Shown: piece after piece, positions 11,714 through 21,745 of the stretch | Layout of the letters: each line of letters starts with the position of its first letter | Position numbering within the stretch: position 1 is the stretch's first letter | NCBI RefSeq assembly: GCF_964204645.1 | Contig: NC_134026.1 | Location: 11,808,450 to 11,872,449, forward strand | Length of the DNA: 64,000 nt | Direction: 5' to 3' | From: Tubulanus polymorphus | Taxonomy: Eukaryota > Nemertea > Palaeonemertea > Tubulaniformes > Tubulanidae | Program-made: the position numbers and the translations under genes | Notes under the pieces: model-generated | What the model saw: only the letters and a program-made list of their open reading frames with translations | What the model was told of the DNA's origin: nothing | Database searches by the model: none

Positions 11714-12406
11714 ATCTTGGCTAAATTGGTCACATGACCAGATACAAATGGTGGCCATCTTGGATTTTTGGGTCGCGTGATCGCTTTACAAAAACTTAGA
11801 TATGAAAAATGAATTAACATAGGGTAGAAACCGATATCGACGCCGTTAGCACCAACAGAAACAAAGATATGAAGAAATTTCGAATATATATAATACATTT
11901 TGCATATGTAATGGTGGCCATCTTGAATTTCTGGGTCACGTGATCACTTTACAAAAACCTAGATATGAAAAATGAATTGTCTGACCCTGAAAACATAGGG
12001 TAGAAACCGATATCGACGCCGTTAGCACTAACAGAAACAAAGATATCAAAGAATTTCTAATATATATAATACATTTTGCATATGTAATGGTGGCCATCTT
12101 GAATTTCTGGGTCACGTGACCATGGGTGGGTTGAAATAACATCACCAATGCATTCGCTGTACCTGAAAACATGGGGTTACATACCATTTAACAAACTCTA
12201 TGATCCATATTTGTGGAGTATCGGCTGATTTTCTGATTACAGGTAGGTCTTTGGCGGCCATCTTGAAAAATCGGACTTCCGGTGGGCAGACTTTGGTAGA
12301 CTTTTAGAATGTTGTTCAGCACACATAGGTATGGTAACAATCAAAAAACCTTTTGTTGCAATTTGTTCCCGGTTAAGCCCAATTTTGAGTTATATTGACC
12401 TGACTA
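11714..12406 (-). repeat. right long terminal inverted repeat of the Academ-like element, with an extra internal unit
   Basis: Inverse of 6093-6615 but about 170 bp longer, because the segment from GGTGGCCATCTTG to the next such word is present twice (about 11750-11913 and about 11914-12088) against once on the left. GGCCATCTTG recurs four times, giving AAGATGGCC words towards the interior. Confidence 0.85.
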
Positions 12407-12591
12407 TGGCGTAAGCTCAAAGTTAAATATAAAAAGTAATAAAGAAAAAATTAAATCTAATATAAAAGAAATGAATAAATTAGAAAATACATTAGATCGT
12501 ATGATTAGTTTAAATGGTAATATTACAACTGAAGAACAAGATAATAAACTATTAAGAGAATTAATTAATTATTTATCTTTTAGTAAAATAA

Positions 12592-12819
12592 ATGGTAAAT
12601 AATTTTCCAAAGGATTTTCAATATAATAATATAATTAAATATAATATTCCAGCAATAGATTTTAATAAAAATATTTATAGACATGAAGTTTTAGATTCAT
12701 TAATTAATTTAGATATTTATGTTACTGAAAATAATAATTTTAATGTAAAGATGGAAAATATATTTCATGTATATTTAATTAATTTTAAAAAATTAAAAGA
12801 AGCAAAAAATGGTTATTAA
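12592..12819 (+). CDS. 75-codon frame within the AT-rich relic, product unknown
   Basis: Its ATG lies inside the last codons of the preceding frame (12471-12602), the kind of overlap seen in compact genomes. The product has no membrane segment or motif that I recognise; composition is dominated by Asn, Ile, Lys and Phe. It may be a decayed fragment. Confidence 0.3.
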   Translation: MVNNFPKDFQYNNIIKYNIPAIDFNKNIYRHEVLDSLINLDIYVTENNNFNVKMENIFHVYLINFKKLKEAKNGY

Positions 12820-13245
12820 AATCTAATATGAAGTATTGGCAGAACCAATTATTTTTTTGCAGTTTATTGTGCAACAACGGGGTTTGGTATAAGTTGGAAC
12901 AATCATTAAATAAACCAAGTCTACCATTAATTTTATCAGTCTTTAGATTTCATATATACTTTCAAATAAGATTAATATTTAAATGTGTTAGAATGTCCTT
13001 TACCAGGATCTAAATATTTTTAAGAATTATATAATAATATTAACTTATCAAAGTTTGTAATGAATTTAATATGAATATAAATAATTCTGATTTTAGAACA
13101 AAAACTGGAACAATAAGATCACTTCCTTGTCCTGAAAATATTTTACAATATTGTACACTTCCCTTACCAGTTAATAGTATTTACAATATATATATATACT
13201 AATAAATTAGGTTATGGTAAAATAGAAAATATAAATTTAAAAACA

Positions 13246-13521
13246 TTGAATATCAATAAATCAATAGATATAAATAAAGAAAATAATATTGGTTGGGTTG
13301 ATTTTACTTTAGAAAATAGTGAAGGTTTTACCAAGCCATGTATACAAAGAATAAATCAATCTATTAGAATATATTTAGTTTACATATTAGGATCACAGGT
13401 TGAAACAAGATCCCCGATGATTGGGAATGATAATTTTTCATTTGATACACAGAAACAATTCAAAATTTATTCGAAGATTCAATTCATAATGATAAGAATA
13501 GATCTATTCCAGACAATATAG
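13246..13521 (+). pseudogene. 91-codon frame within the AT-rich relic, product unknown
   Basis: Probably continues the frame 13071-13205: a TATATATATAC repeat at about 13187-13200 separates two readings that differ by one frame. It contains INKENNIGWVDFTLENSEGF and downstream a conserved-looking segment ending near ETRSPMIGNDNFSF. Reading continues in another frame after 13521 with RLNYFIGPNLLI, so at least two breaks are present. Family not identified. Confidence 0.3.
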
Positions 13522-14015
13522 TAAGATATCAAAATTATTAAGATAAATCACATATAAGATTAAATTATTTTATAGGTCCTAATTTGTTGATAATCTCTAA
13601 TTATTTAATATTAAAGATGGGGAATATAATTAGTTATGATAATTTAATTAAGACTGCTGGAATGAATAATTCATTTGGATTAAATGATGTTAATAACAAT
13701 TATCACTGCTCCAAAACTAATGGAAGGTAAAAAAAATATATACAATTAACAGAAACTAAAACTAAGAATATTAAATTAGATAATGATTCTAAAATAAAAG
13801 ATTACAATACATCAGAAAATATAAAAACTGATGATATTCAACATGAAATAATTGAATTTTTGAATTTATATTTTTATATGATATAAATGGCTGAAGGTGG
13901 AGAAGGATATGAAATGGATATACTCGATGAACCTGGTATAACTGATGAACCACAACCTGATTTTACTGATACAAGTTTTCATAATGATAATGAAACAACA
14001 TATGGTACTAATTAA

Positions 14016-14777
14016 GGTGATGATGTTGGTTCAACTAATCCATCAACAGTTCAGTTTGATCTGGACGTATCGGCCCCACACCGCGCGGGATTTACGCGAA
14101 ACAGCAGAACACAAACACGGCCACTCCCTCAATTTTCAATGATAGAAATCGTGTGTGCATTTCAATTATTTCGGCTGTTAGGGTTTTAAGGCACAATATA
14201 AGTTGATGATGTGATATGGCGATGTTAATTAATGATAATTCCGCAGTGAAGCTAGTCACGAACGGTGCCGATTGAGTGTACAGCTGCCAAAAACACTGAA
14301 ATGTGCGTAGTGCGTAACTATTTGCAGTGAATTGCAGACGAAACATGAAGCCTTAACGGCCGTTTAAGAAAAAATTATACCAATCGCAATTGTAAAATAA
14401 AAATGAGATAGAACCCTAAGTTAAAATTCTGGCCATTTCTAAAATGTTATTAATTATTATTACTAATTTTTAGTCAGTGCGGAACGTTAACTTTTCCAAC
14501 AATAATGAGGGGTGGTAGGTAGTCATGCAATTCAAGTCATCATTTATTACACGTTACTTCCGTGTTGTTGAAAATCTCGCGAGTCCTGGACTAAACCCCA
14601 ATGAACAATGTGATCTGTGTGCTGGCCACAAATGCACACAGATCACACTACACTACCCATTACACACTCCAGTACCCACAGCTTTCATATATCAATCCAA
14701 ATATTTAGTGGCTTTCTTCCTGGATATAATAATATAGGGTGCTAGTAATAAAGTGATAGGGTGCTAGACATTTAGTA
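14016..14777. other. unassigned sequence at the end of the AT-rich relic
   Basis: Less AT-rich than its left neighbour. It holds a small hairpin at 14609-14647 (14-base arms TGTGATCTGTGTGC and inverse, 11-base loop). No gene recognised. Confidence 0.4.
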
Positions 14778-14935
14778 AGAGAATTAAAATTTTTAGATGT
14801 GAATATTATCATCATTTGAAAGATGATTATTATATTAATATCATTTATAAAAATGACAAAATATTAGCAGAAACAACTTATAATAATTTAGAACAATCTA
14901 GAATTAAAGGAATAAGTAATAGTTATGAAATATAA
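14778..14935 (+). pseudogene. second piece of AT-rich coding relic
   Basis: One frame stays open for about 50 codons to a stop near 14934 and includes YYHHLKDDYYINIIYKND. Composition and strand match 12427-14015, from which it is separated by 14016-14777. Probably part of the same decayed element. Confidence 0.3.
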
Positions 14936-15280
14936 AATGTTACTGGCTGATTTTACTTTGTATATTAACCCTAGCTTATACTTATATTTACTATTGTACC
15001 TTAGTACCACCTACTTTACTCTGCTTGAAATTTGTTTAGTTCATTACTGCTTTTATATTGCCTACTACTCCCTTGTTCATATCAATATGATAAATCAAAT
15101 GCTATGTACATCACGTGTTAATAAAGATTGAGAATTTTATTCATCATAAGTGGTAAAGTAGTACATGTAATTATATTTCGAATGTGTATATAATCTAGAA
15201 AGAAGAATTCTGAAAATAAACTGTAGCAGTTTATTATCATCTATTTTGTCCATTCTAAACTGGTAGAAAAGTCATTGGTG
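14936..15280. other. unassigned sequence
   Basis: A 68-codon frame at 14925-15131 is Tyr/Leu-rich with no start context or motif; not considered a gene. Confidence 0.4.
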
Positions 15281-15365
15281 GCATTTTTTCCTACTGTCAT
15301 TTCCACTGGTGGCATTTTTGCCGGTGGCATGTTTTTTTTCTGGTGGTAATATTTCCGTTGTCGTA
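15281..15365. repeat. cluster of GGTGGCATTTTTGCC-like words
   Basis: Four loose direct copies of GTGGCATTTTTNCC, resembling in grammar the GGCATTTTTACC words of the 1249-4178 and 20009-20393 elements. It lies just upstream of the MULE-type sequences and might be part of an element end. Confidence 0.4.
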
Positions 15366-15595
15366 TTTTCCTACGATAGTTACAATCAGCTAATTCATTA
15401 ATTAATTCTCTAATTCATAATCTATTCTTTAATCTTAGGAAACAATTCATATAGCCTGGTGAAAGGAATTTATAATAAATTCATTGATAAATAGATCTTT
15501 AATCTAAAGGAAAAGTTAAATGGCTAGTAAGTGCAAATCATGTTATCAGTAAATTAAGTAAATATCCCCTATCCATCCCCAAAAAAACAAAAGCT

Positions 15596-16146
15596 TCTTT
15601 GGGATGATACGTACATAGAGGAACTACTGCAAAGACATCACGAAGAAGATTGTTATTCTTGAACCCTAAAAATTAAACTTAGGAAAACTCAATTTCATTT
15701 TTGATTTTCTCCCTTTTGCTTTTTAAAAATTTACTTTATATGTTATTGCTACGCGGATAATAGCTAAATATACAATGCAAAGACTGTTCATGCATTATAA
15801 TCGATTGATTAATTATTGGATCTAGCTTAAATCAATAAATGCGATAAGATGTTCAAGTAACTAATTGGTAACCAATGAAGTGACGATATAGTCTTAACTC
15901 AGACAATTCTCTTGCTTTTGATCATTATTCAATCAGTAATTAGGCCCTACTGATTCATATATAAGGGGATAGTTTTAAATTTCACTTAGTCCAATATTAA
16001 ACTACATGCTTAAAGGACAGCTCTCAGAAGATGGAAATAATTGAAAGTTCCCGAGGTGGCCAGAAGTTGTGTTACAGTGGTTACATGTATACAGAGCAAT
16101 ACAGAGCAGAGGTGGGATCTGCTGGGTGTGTGTAAAAAGAAATGAT
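15596..16146 (+). repeat. truncated duplicate of the MULE 5' region
   Basis: Direct copy of 16211-16790 with moderate divergence. Both share TTTGGGATGATACGTAC, the AGTCCAATATTAAAC segment and the first 40 or so codons of the transposase (ATGGAAATAATTGAAAGT at 16030). The copy stops in the FLYWCH coding region, so two promoter/leader copies stand in tandem before the ORF. Confidence 0.8.
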
Positions 16147-16666
16147 GGAAACATTAAATCTAAGGAAACATTAATAAATAACAAAAGCTTGTCTTCAAAC
16201 TCTATTTTGAAGACTTTGGGATGATACGTACGTGGAGGAACTACAGCAAGGATTTACAAAGAAGATTTTAATTCTGGAACCCCCAAAAAATAAACTTAGG
16301 AAAACTCAATTACTTTTCTTATTTTTTCCCTTTTGCTCTTTAAAAATTTACTTTACATGTTATTGCTTCGCGGATAATAGCACAATATGCAAGCGCAAAG
16401 ACTGTTCATGCATTATAATCAATTGATCGATTAAATAACTATTGGATAGGCTTAAATCAATAAATGTGATAAGATGTTCACGTAGCTAATTGATAACTAA
16501 TGAAGTGACGATATAGTCATAACTCAGACAATTTTCTTGCTTTTGATCATCATTCAATCAGTAATTTATCAGCAATTAGGCCCTACTGAATCATATATAA
16601 GGGGCTATTTTCAAATTTCATTTAGTCCAATATTAAACCCCATGCTTAAAGGACAGCTCTCAGAAG

Positions 16667-18097
16667 ATGGAAATAATCGAAAGTACCCGAGATGGCCAGA
16701 AGTTGTGTTACAGTGGTTTCATGTATACAAAGCAATACACCAAAAAAGAAAGTATTCGCTGGGTGTGTGTGAAAAGAAATGGTGGCTGTAAAGGAAGCTT
16801 AATGACGAGTATAGAAATCACTGGACCTAGAGAAACCGCAGAACATAGTCATTGTAGAGATATGACAGAAATTGAAGTAACTAAAGCAAGATTTCAAATG
16901 AAGAAACGAGCTGAAAATACGAGAGAAATTCCAATTCAAATACATTCAGAAATAATTTCAAGATTTAACAACCCAGATGTACAAAGCCGATTACCTCACG
17001 CTGATACATGCAAGAAAGTAATGCAAAGAGTTCGATGCAAGAAATATCCAAAAGATCCTGCAACCCATGATGAGCTGTTCATTACAGATACATGGTCTCT
17101 AACCCGAGAGGATGGAGAGGAGTATCTGATGTACGATAACGCGAGCACAACATCAAGAATCATGATTTTTGCAACAGACATATGTTTGAAAAAACTCTGT
17201 GAACCTGATTCGTGGTTCATGGACGGAAATTTCCAGATGGCACCAACTTTGTTCGAACAGTTGTATGTAATCCATGTCCCATTGGCTGATTCTGCTATTT
17301 CAACCGTTTATGCATTCCTTCAAAGGAAAACTCAGGAAACGTATGAAGAATTTCTCACCGTATTATGTGAAAAGTGCGATGAGAAGGGACTATTTCTCTC
17401 GCCGAAAACTGTTGTGACAGATTTTGAGTTGGCAGTTCTCAATGCAACAAAATCTGTGTTAGGTGATATTGAAATAAGAGGATGCTTCTATCATTTATCC
17501 CAGTGTATATATCGTAAGATTCAAAACCATGGACTTGCTACTATGTACAGGGACGATAAAGATTTTCAGTTATTCTGTGGACAGTTAAATGGACTGGCCT
17601 TCTTGCCTGTGGATGATGTTGAATCCGGATACAATCATATACGCTAGACTGCTCCAGAAGAGGCAGCTGAGCTTGTTGATTACTCCGGCAGTAACTTTGT
17701 TTCAACGTACCGTAAAATCCGTGCTCCAGGTGGACTGTTCCGTTTAAAGCGTGTTCCCCCACAGTATCCTCCAAAGACCTGGAACATGCATACTGTTACC
17801 ATAAATTCTGAGGACAGAACAAACAATTTGTCAGAGGCTTGGAACAATAAATTCCGTATATTGGTCGAAACAAAACATCCATCTATCTGGCGTGCTATCG
17901 AATGCTTGCAGCAGGAAAATTGCGTTGTTGAAACTGTTCTGGCACAAATGGAAGCTGGGAATCCACCGAAAAAACGTGTCAAACGAAATTACGTTCAGCT
18001 ACAAAATCGGCTGAAAAACCTCTGTGAGCAACATCGCGATGGTAAATCAAGTATAGTTGAATTTTTGCGTCGTGTTGGACGCAACCTGCGAAATTAG
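16667..18097 (+). pseudogene. MULE-type transposase with N-terminal FLYWCH zinc finger; single in-frame TAG
   Basis: Frame of 476 codons interrupted only by TAG at codon 327 (17645-17647). Residues 6-62 match a FLYWCH finger: SGFMY, then W32, C34, C41, H60 and H62 as zinc ligands or core residues. The MULE-family DDE domain follows: D186 in FMDGNFQMAP, D252 in TVVTDFELA, the CxxH motif C273-H276 in GCFYHLSQ, and a likely catalytic E390 in TNNLSEAWNNKF after the stop. The C-terminus is basic (KKRVKRNYVQLQNRL). FLYWCH fingers bind DNA; MULE transposases excise and insert their own element, with host-gene derivatives also known. Everything but the TAG looks functional. In copy B the same point is 7 nt shorter and frame-shifted, so this is a local weak spot or a misassembled site. 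Confidence 0.8.
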
Positions 18098-18359
18098 TGG
18101 ACAAATGAATAATGATAACTGCGCTGAATATTGTGCTTTCTTGTATTATTGTGAATATGTTGCTGCAATATTGTAAATATCTTGTAAATATTGGTTCTTG
18201 TAGATATGCAACTAAATAAAAAGATTTAAAAGTGAAGTGAATTTAATTTATTGTTTTTAAATCAAAGTTAGTACTATACCATACAACCATATCAACACTT
18301 AGTACAATACCATACATTAAACAATCTTAACCCATAGTCCTATGAGCAGGTAATTAGTT

Positions 18360-18480
18360 ATATCAGGAAGACTAATTGTCTTGGGTTGGTGATATCAAAG
18401 AGGACTAATTGTCAGAAGACCAAGTGGAAAAGACTAAATGTCCGGGAGACTAAATGTCAGAAGACTAAATGGGATTCCGG
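18360..18480 (+). repeat. repeated AGACTAAATGTC words at the MULE 3' end
   Basis: Six spaced copies of GACTAAATGTC or GACTAATTGTC in direct orientation, some separated by CGGGA or AGAA. The same series ends copy B at about 21655-21745. Candidate transposase-binding repeats. Confidence 0.65.
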
Positions 18481-18539
18481 TTCTTTCTCCCCTCACATTT
18501 ACGACACAATCAAGATTTATTAGAACGGTTAAAACACAT

Positions 18540-19441
18540 TATACCTGGTAACGATAGATTCATTTCGTTTGATGCTAGTTTCTTTTTTACCAATGCTCCT
18601 CTTAGGCCTACCGGGGTTTTCTTAAACTAAGCTTCCTTCGGTGGATTTTAATTTTGACATTCCTGCTGATTGTATTATCGAATTAATTGAACTTTGCACT
18701 CAGAACCCCTATTCAGTTTCAACAATTCATATTTCGAACAAGTTTTTGGCATGGCTATGGGGAACCCGCTTAGTCCCATTCTAGCGAATCTATTCCTTGA
18801 ACACGTTGAAACTGAATTACTACCTCTTGACACGGATACTCCCCCTAGACTTTGGTTACGATACGTTGATGATATTCTTGTGCTTCTACCTTTTGACTTT
18901 GATATTGATCTATTTCTCACATTTATCAACTCTTTTTATCCCTCCTTGAACTTCACATTTGAATTGGAAATTGATGGGAAAATCCCTTTCCTTGATGTTT
19001 GTATTCACAATTGTTTGTCTTGTTTAAAATTATCAGTTTATAGGAAACCTACCCGCTCTGGATCATACCTGCATTCTTTCTCCTAACATTAAACTTAGTG
19101 TTGTCCAAGGCTTATTCCTTCGTGCGCTAAGGATTTGTGACCCCCTTTTCTTGGATGATGAATTAACGCAGATCAAGACTTCTCTTGATAAATGAACGTA
19201 CCCCGACGACATTTTGAATAAAGCTTAGTTGTTGCTAATCACGTATACAAAACCAGCCACAATTTTGATTTTGAAAATGCCTCCATAATTTCCCACTGTC
19301 CGGAAAAATTTAAACGACAGATTTTGGAATCGGCTCTGATTATCGAAAACTCGGGAAATTGTGTCAATTTGAATAACGGTTTCTCGCCCCCAAACTTGTT
19401 GATCTCCAAATTTCTCGCGTCTCTTGTATCCCCGTTATATT
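18540..19441 (+). pseudogene. Penelope-like reverse transcriptase, frame-shifted
   Basis: An early frame reads GNDRFISFDASFFFTN (RT motif A region), another reads FNFDIPADCIIELIELCTQN, and 18694-19086 reads EQVFGMAMGNPLSPILANLF followed by RYVDDIL, the catalytic YVDD box. The latter ends in IPFLDVCIHN and SVYRKPTRSGSYLH, the hallmark tail of Penelope-like RT palms. Further pieces at about 19230-19440 (ILESALIIENSGNCVNLNNGF) resemble the end of the Penelope C-terminal GIY-YIG region, but the GIY-YIG signature itself is not seen. At least three frame breaks. Neptune- or Penelope-type cannot be told apart here. Confidence 0.7.
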
Positions 19442-19765
19442 AATTCCCTCCATTGTTTGCCTTGAATATCGCTTGCTTGTTTCCACTCACTCACTGATTA
19501 TCGCCTTTCGTGTTCCTTCTCTTTGTTTTCAATTTGATTACCCCTTAGCTTGTCCTCACGTTTAATCACTTTAGTTTGTGTCTTCTGTTTTTAAATTACT
19601 TTAATCTATATTGCCCCCTAGGTTGCCTTTGCTTACTTTACTATTGTTTTCCAGCTGTAATGTCATTACTTTTCTATTCCCCTTGCAACATTTTAATCAC
19701 TCCTAGGTTTCTATTGTTTTGGTCTTGTATAGATATCTTGTAATATTCTCCTGTTCTCAGTACGC

Positions 19766-19796
19766 CTGATGATGGCTAATAGTCTTTAGCCGAAAC
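19766..19796 (+). ncRNA. hammerhead-ribozyme-like motif
   Basis: CTGATGA, one T, GGCTAA, six-base loop, TTAGCC, GAAAC: the two conserved hammerhead core strands closed by a 6-bp stem II. Hammerheads are known in the terminal repeats of Penelope-like elements, and this lies in the 3' part of such an element on the same strand. The extra T next to stem II and weak stems I and III make activity uncertain. Confidence 0.45.
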
Positions 19797-19892
19797 GTTG
19801 CGCAAATATATACAATGTATACTCTTCTATTCAAGTTTCTCGTTTTGGCTGAATTTATTGTGGAATTTCTCTTGTTAATTTCAAGATTTACC

Positions 19893-21395
19893 TACCAAGA
19901 TGTACAAAGCTGATTACCTCACGCTGATACGTGCACGAAAGTAATGCAAAGAGTTCGACGCAAGAAATATCCGAAAGATCCTGCAACCCATGATGAACTG
20001 TCCATTACGAATGGTTAGCGGTAAAAATCCCCTGGGTAAAAATCCCCTCGGTGAAAATCCCCAATTCTTCAAAGTAGATAGAAATACCCTTTCTGAATGT
20101 AGTGTAAGTAGATACAATCTTAAGGTCAATTAATTCGTATAATTGATACGTATCCAGTTTATCATTGTGGAAGAATCCAGGTAATCCAGGTAATAATGCC
20201 AGAGGTAAAAATGCCATAGGAAAGAATGCCAGAAGTAAAATGCCAGAGGAAAAATCACATCATCGGTAAAAATGCCAGAGGGAAATATAAGGAAAAAAAG
20301 AAAAGAATTTATCAACATTGGGATTTTTACCTACTTTGAATATTTGGGGATTTTTACCTAGGGGATTTTTACCCTGGGGATTTATACCTCCAACCATTAC
20401 AGATACATGGTATCTCACCCGAGAGGGTGGAGAAGTGTTCCTGATGTATGATAACGCGAGCACAAGAATCGTGATTTTTGCAACAGACTTATTTTAAAAA
20501 AACTCAGTGAAGCTGATATTATTGTTCACGGACGGAAATTTCCAGATGGCACCAATTTTGTTCGAACAGTTGTATGTAATCCATGTCCCTCTGGCTGATT
20601 TTTCTACAGTTAGTGCATTCTTTCAAAGGAAAGCTCGGGAAACCTATGAAGAATTTCTCACCGTATTATGTGAACAGTGCGATGGGAAGGGACTATTTCT
20701 CTTGCCGAAAACTTTTGTGATAGATTTTGAGTTGGCAGTTCTCAATGCGACAAAATCTGTGTTTGTTGATATTGAATTACGAGGATGCTTCTATCATTTG
20801 TCCCAGTGTATATATCGAAAGAATCAAAACCTTGCACTTGTAACCATGTACAGGGACGATAAAGATTTTCAGTTATTCTGTGGACAGTTAAATGGACTAC
20901 TTTAGCCTCCTTGCCTGTAGATGATGTTGAATCCGGATACAATAATTTACTGCTGCAGAAGAGAATGCTGAGCTTGTAGATTACTTCGGCAGTAACCTTG
21001 CGTCAACGTACCGTAAAATTCATGCTCCAGGTGGGCTGTTCCGTTCAAAACGTGCCCCCCAGCATCCTCCAAAGAACTGGAACATGTATACTTTTGCCAT
21101 GAATTCTGAGAACAGAAAAAGCAATTTGTCAGAGGCTTGGAACAATAAATTCTGTATATTGGTCGGATCAAAACATCCATCTATCTGGCGTGGTATCGAA
21201 TGTTTGCCAGAGGAAAGTTGCGTTGAAACTGTTCTGGCACAAATGGAAGCTGGTAAGCCACACAAAAAAAAACATGTCAAACGAAATTACGTCCAGCTAC
21301 AAAATCGGCTGAAAAACCTCTGTGAGCAACATCGCGACGGTAAATCAAATATTGTTGCCTTTTTACGTCGTGTTGGGCGCAACCTGCGAAATTAA
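19893..21395 (+). pseudogene. MULE-type transposase remnant, copy B
   Basis: Pieces align with copy A residues about 104-476. 19893-20008 precedes the insertion. 20507-20905 holds FTDGNFQMAP, where the catalytic Asp is kept, VIDFELAVL and GCFYHLSQ. 20950-21395 holds SNLSEAWNNKF and the basic C-terminus. A short deletion near 20460, a frame change near 20495 and a 7-nt difference near 20942 break it further. Not functional. Confidence 0.8.
20009..20393. mobile_element. 385-bp short copy of the GGTAAAAATSCC family
   Basis: Inserted in MULE copy B, with CCATTAC on both sides (20002-20008, 20394-20400); copy A shows the uninterrupted site. The left end has three GGTAAAAATCCCC-type units and the right end three inverse units. 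The middle holds GGTAATAATGCC, GGTAAAAATGCCAGAGG and similar words. The left half equals the inverse of 3955-4178. No coding capacity. Confidence 0.8.
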
Positions 21396-21745
21396 TGAAC
21401 AAATGAATAATGATAACTGTGCTGAAGATTGTGCTTTCTTGTATTGTGAATATTTTGCTGCAATATATGTAAATATCTTTTTTAGATATTCGTTCTTGTA
21501 GATATGCAGCTAAATAAAAACATTTAAAAGTGAAGTGAATTTAATTTATCGTTTTTTAATCGAAGTTGTTACACTTTGTACTACATATTATCCATAAAAC
21601 AATCCTAATCCATTGATAGAGTCCTATGAGCAGTTTAATTAGTAATATCAGGGGGACTAATTGTATTGGGTTGGTGATATCAAAGAGGACTAATTTTCGG
21701 AAGACTAAATGTCCGGGAGACTAAATGTAAGAAGACTAAATGGGT

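Larger units (their letters stand above)
6085..12426 (+). mobile_element. large DNA transposon with long inverted repeats, Academ-like
   Basis: Long terminal inverted repeats (6093-6615 and 11714-12406) enclose one plus-strand transposase region (7235-11373). TTAA occurs just outside each end (6085-6088 and 12423-12426), and both ends read TTAACT inward before the shared TAGTCMGGTCAA. The protein combines a DDE-like core, a FEN/XPG-like nuclease region and a C-terminal Cys cluster. A DDE transposase with XPG nuclease and Cys-rich zinc finger is, to my knowledge, characteristic of the Academ superfamily, so that is the best guess. TTAA duplication would instead suggest Kolobok or piggyBac, and the left boundary is uncertain because another TTAA lies at 5880. 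The element is inserted in AT-rich coding-like DNA. Confidence 0.7.
12427..14015 (+). pseudogene. AT-rich coding relic of an unidentified mobile or virus-like element
   Basis: Extremely AT-rich DNA with several collinear plus-strand frames rich in Asn, Ile and Lys. 12471-12602 (43 codons, open further upstream) overlaps by 11 bp the start of 12592-12819 (75 codons). Next comes a broken frame (about 12830-13070), then 13071-13205 running into 13246-13521 across a short AT repeat, more broken sequence to about 13720, and an acidic frame at 13887-14015 (starts MAEGGEGYEMD) whose reading continues past one TAA to about 14160. The compact, overlapping, same-strand layout and third-position A/T bias differ from everything else here except 5689-6084, 14778-14935 and 23540-23890. 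Some segments feel like multicopy proteins of cnidarian and other invertebrate genomes, but I cannot name the family. Polinton-like or other large DNA element origin is a guess. Confidence 0.45.
16211..18480 (+). mobile_element. FLYWCH-MULE transposon, copy A
   Basis: Leader (16211-16666), transposase (16667-18097) and a 3' tail ending in repeated AGACTAAATGTC words at about 18360-18480. The tail is shared with copy B (21396-21745); both end CTAAATGGG. No clear inverted repeat of the tail is visible at the left, so the left boundary is taken from the duplicated leader. Confidence 0.65.
18482..19878 (+). mobile_element. Penelope-like retroelement, 5'-truncated
   Basis: Follows copy A directly and abuts the truncated copy B. 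It contains reverse-transcriptase and C-terminal Penelope-like coding sequence and, in the 3' part, a hammerhead-like motif. The missing N-terminal RT region and the sharp left junction suggest 5' truncation. Confidence 0.65.
19880..21745 (+). mobile_element. FLYWCH-MULE transposon, copy B, 5'-truncated and interrupted
   Basis: Matches copy A from about 16957 onward: the N-terminal finger and leader are missing, replaced by the Penelope-like element. A 385-bp element is inserted at 20009-20393. The 3' tail with AGACTAAATG words matches copy A. Confidence 0.75.
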
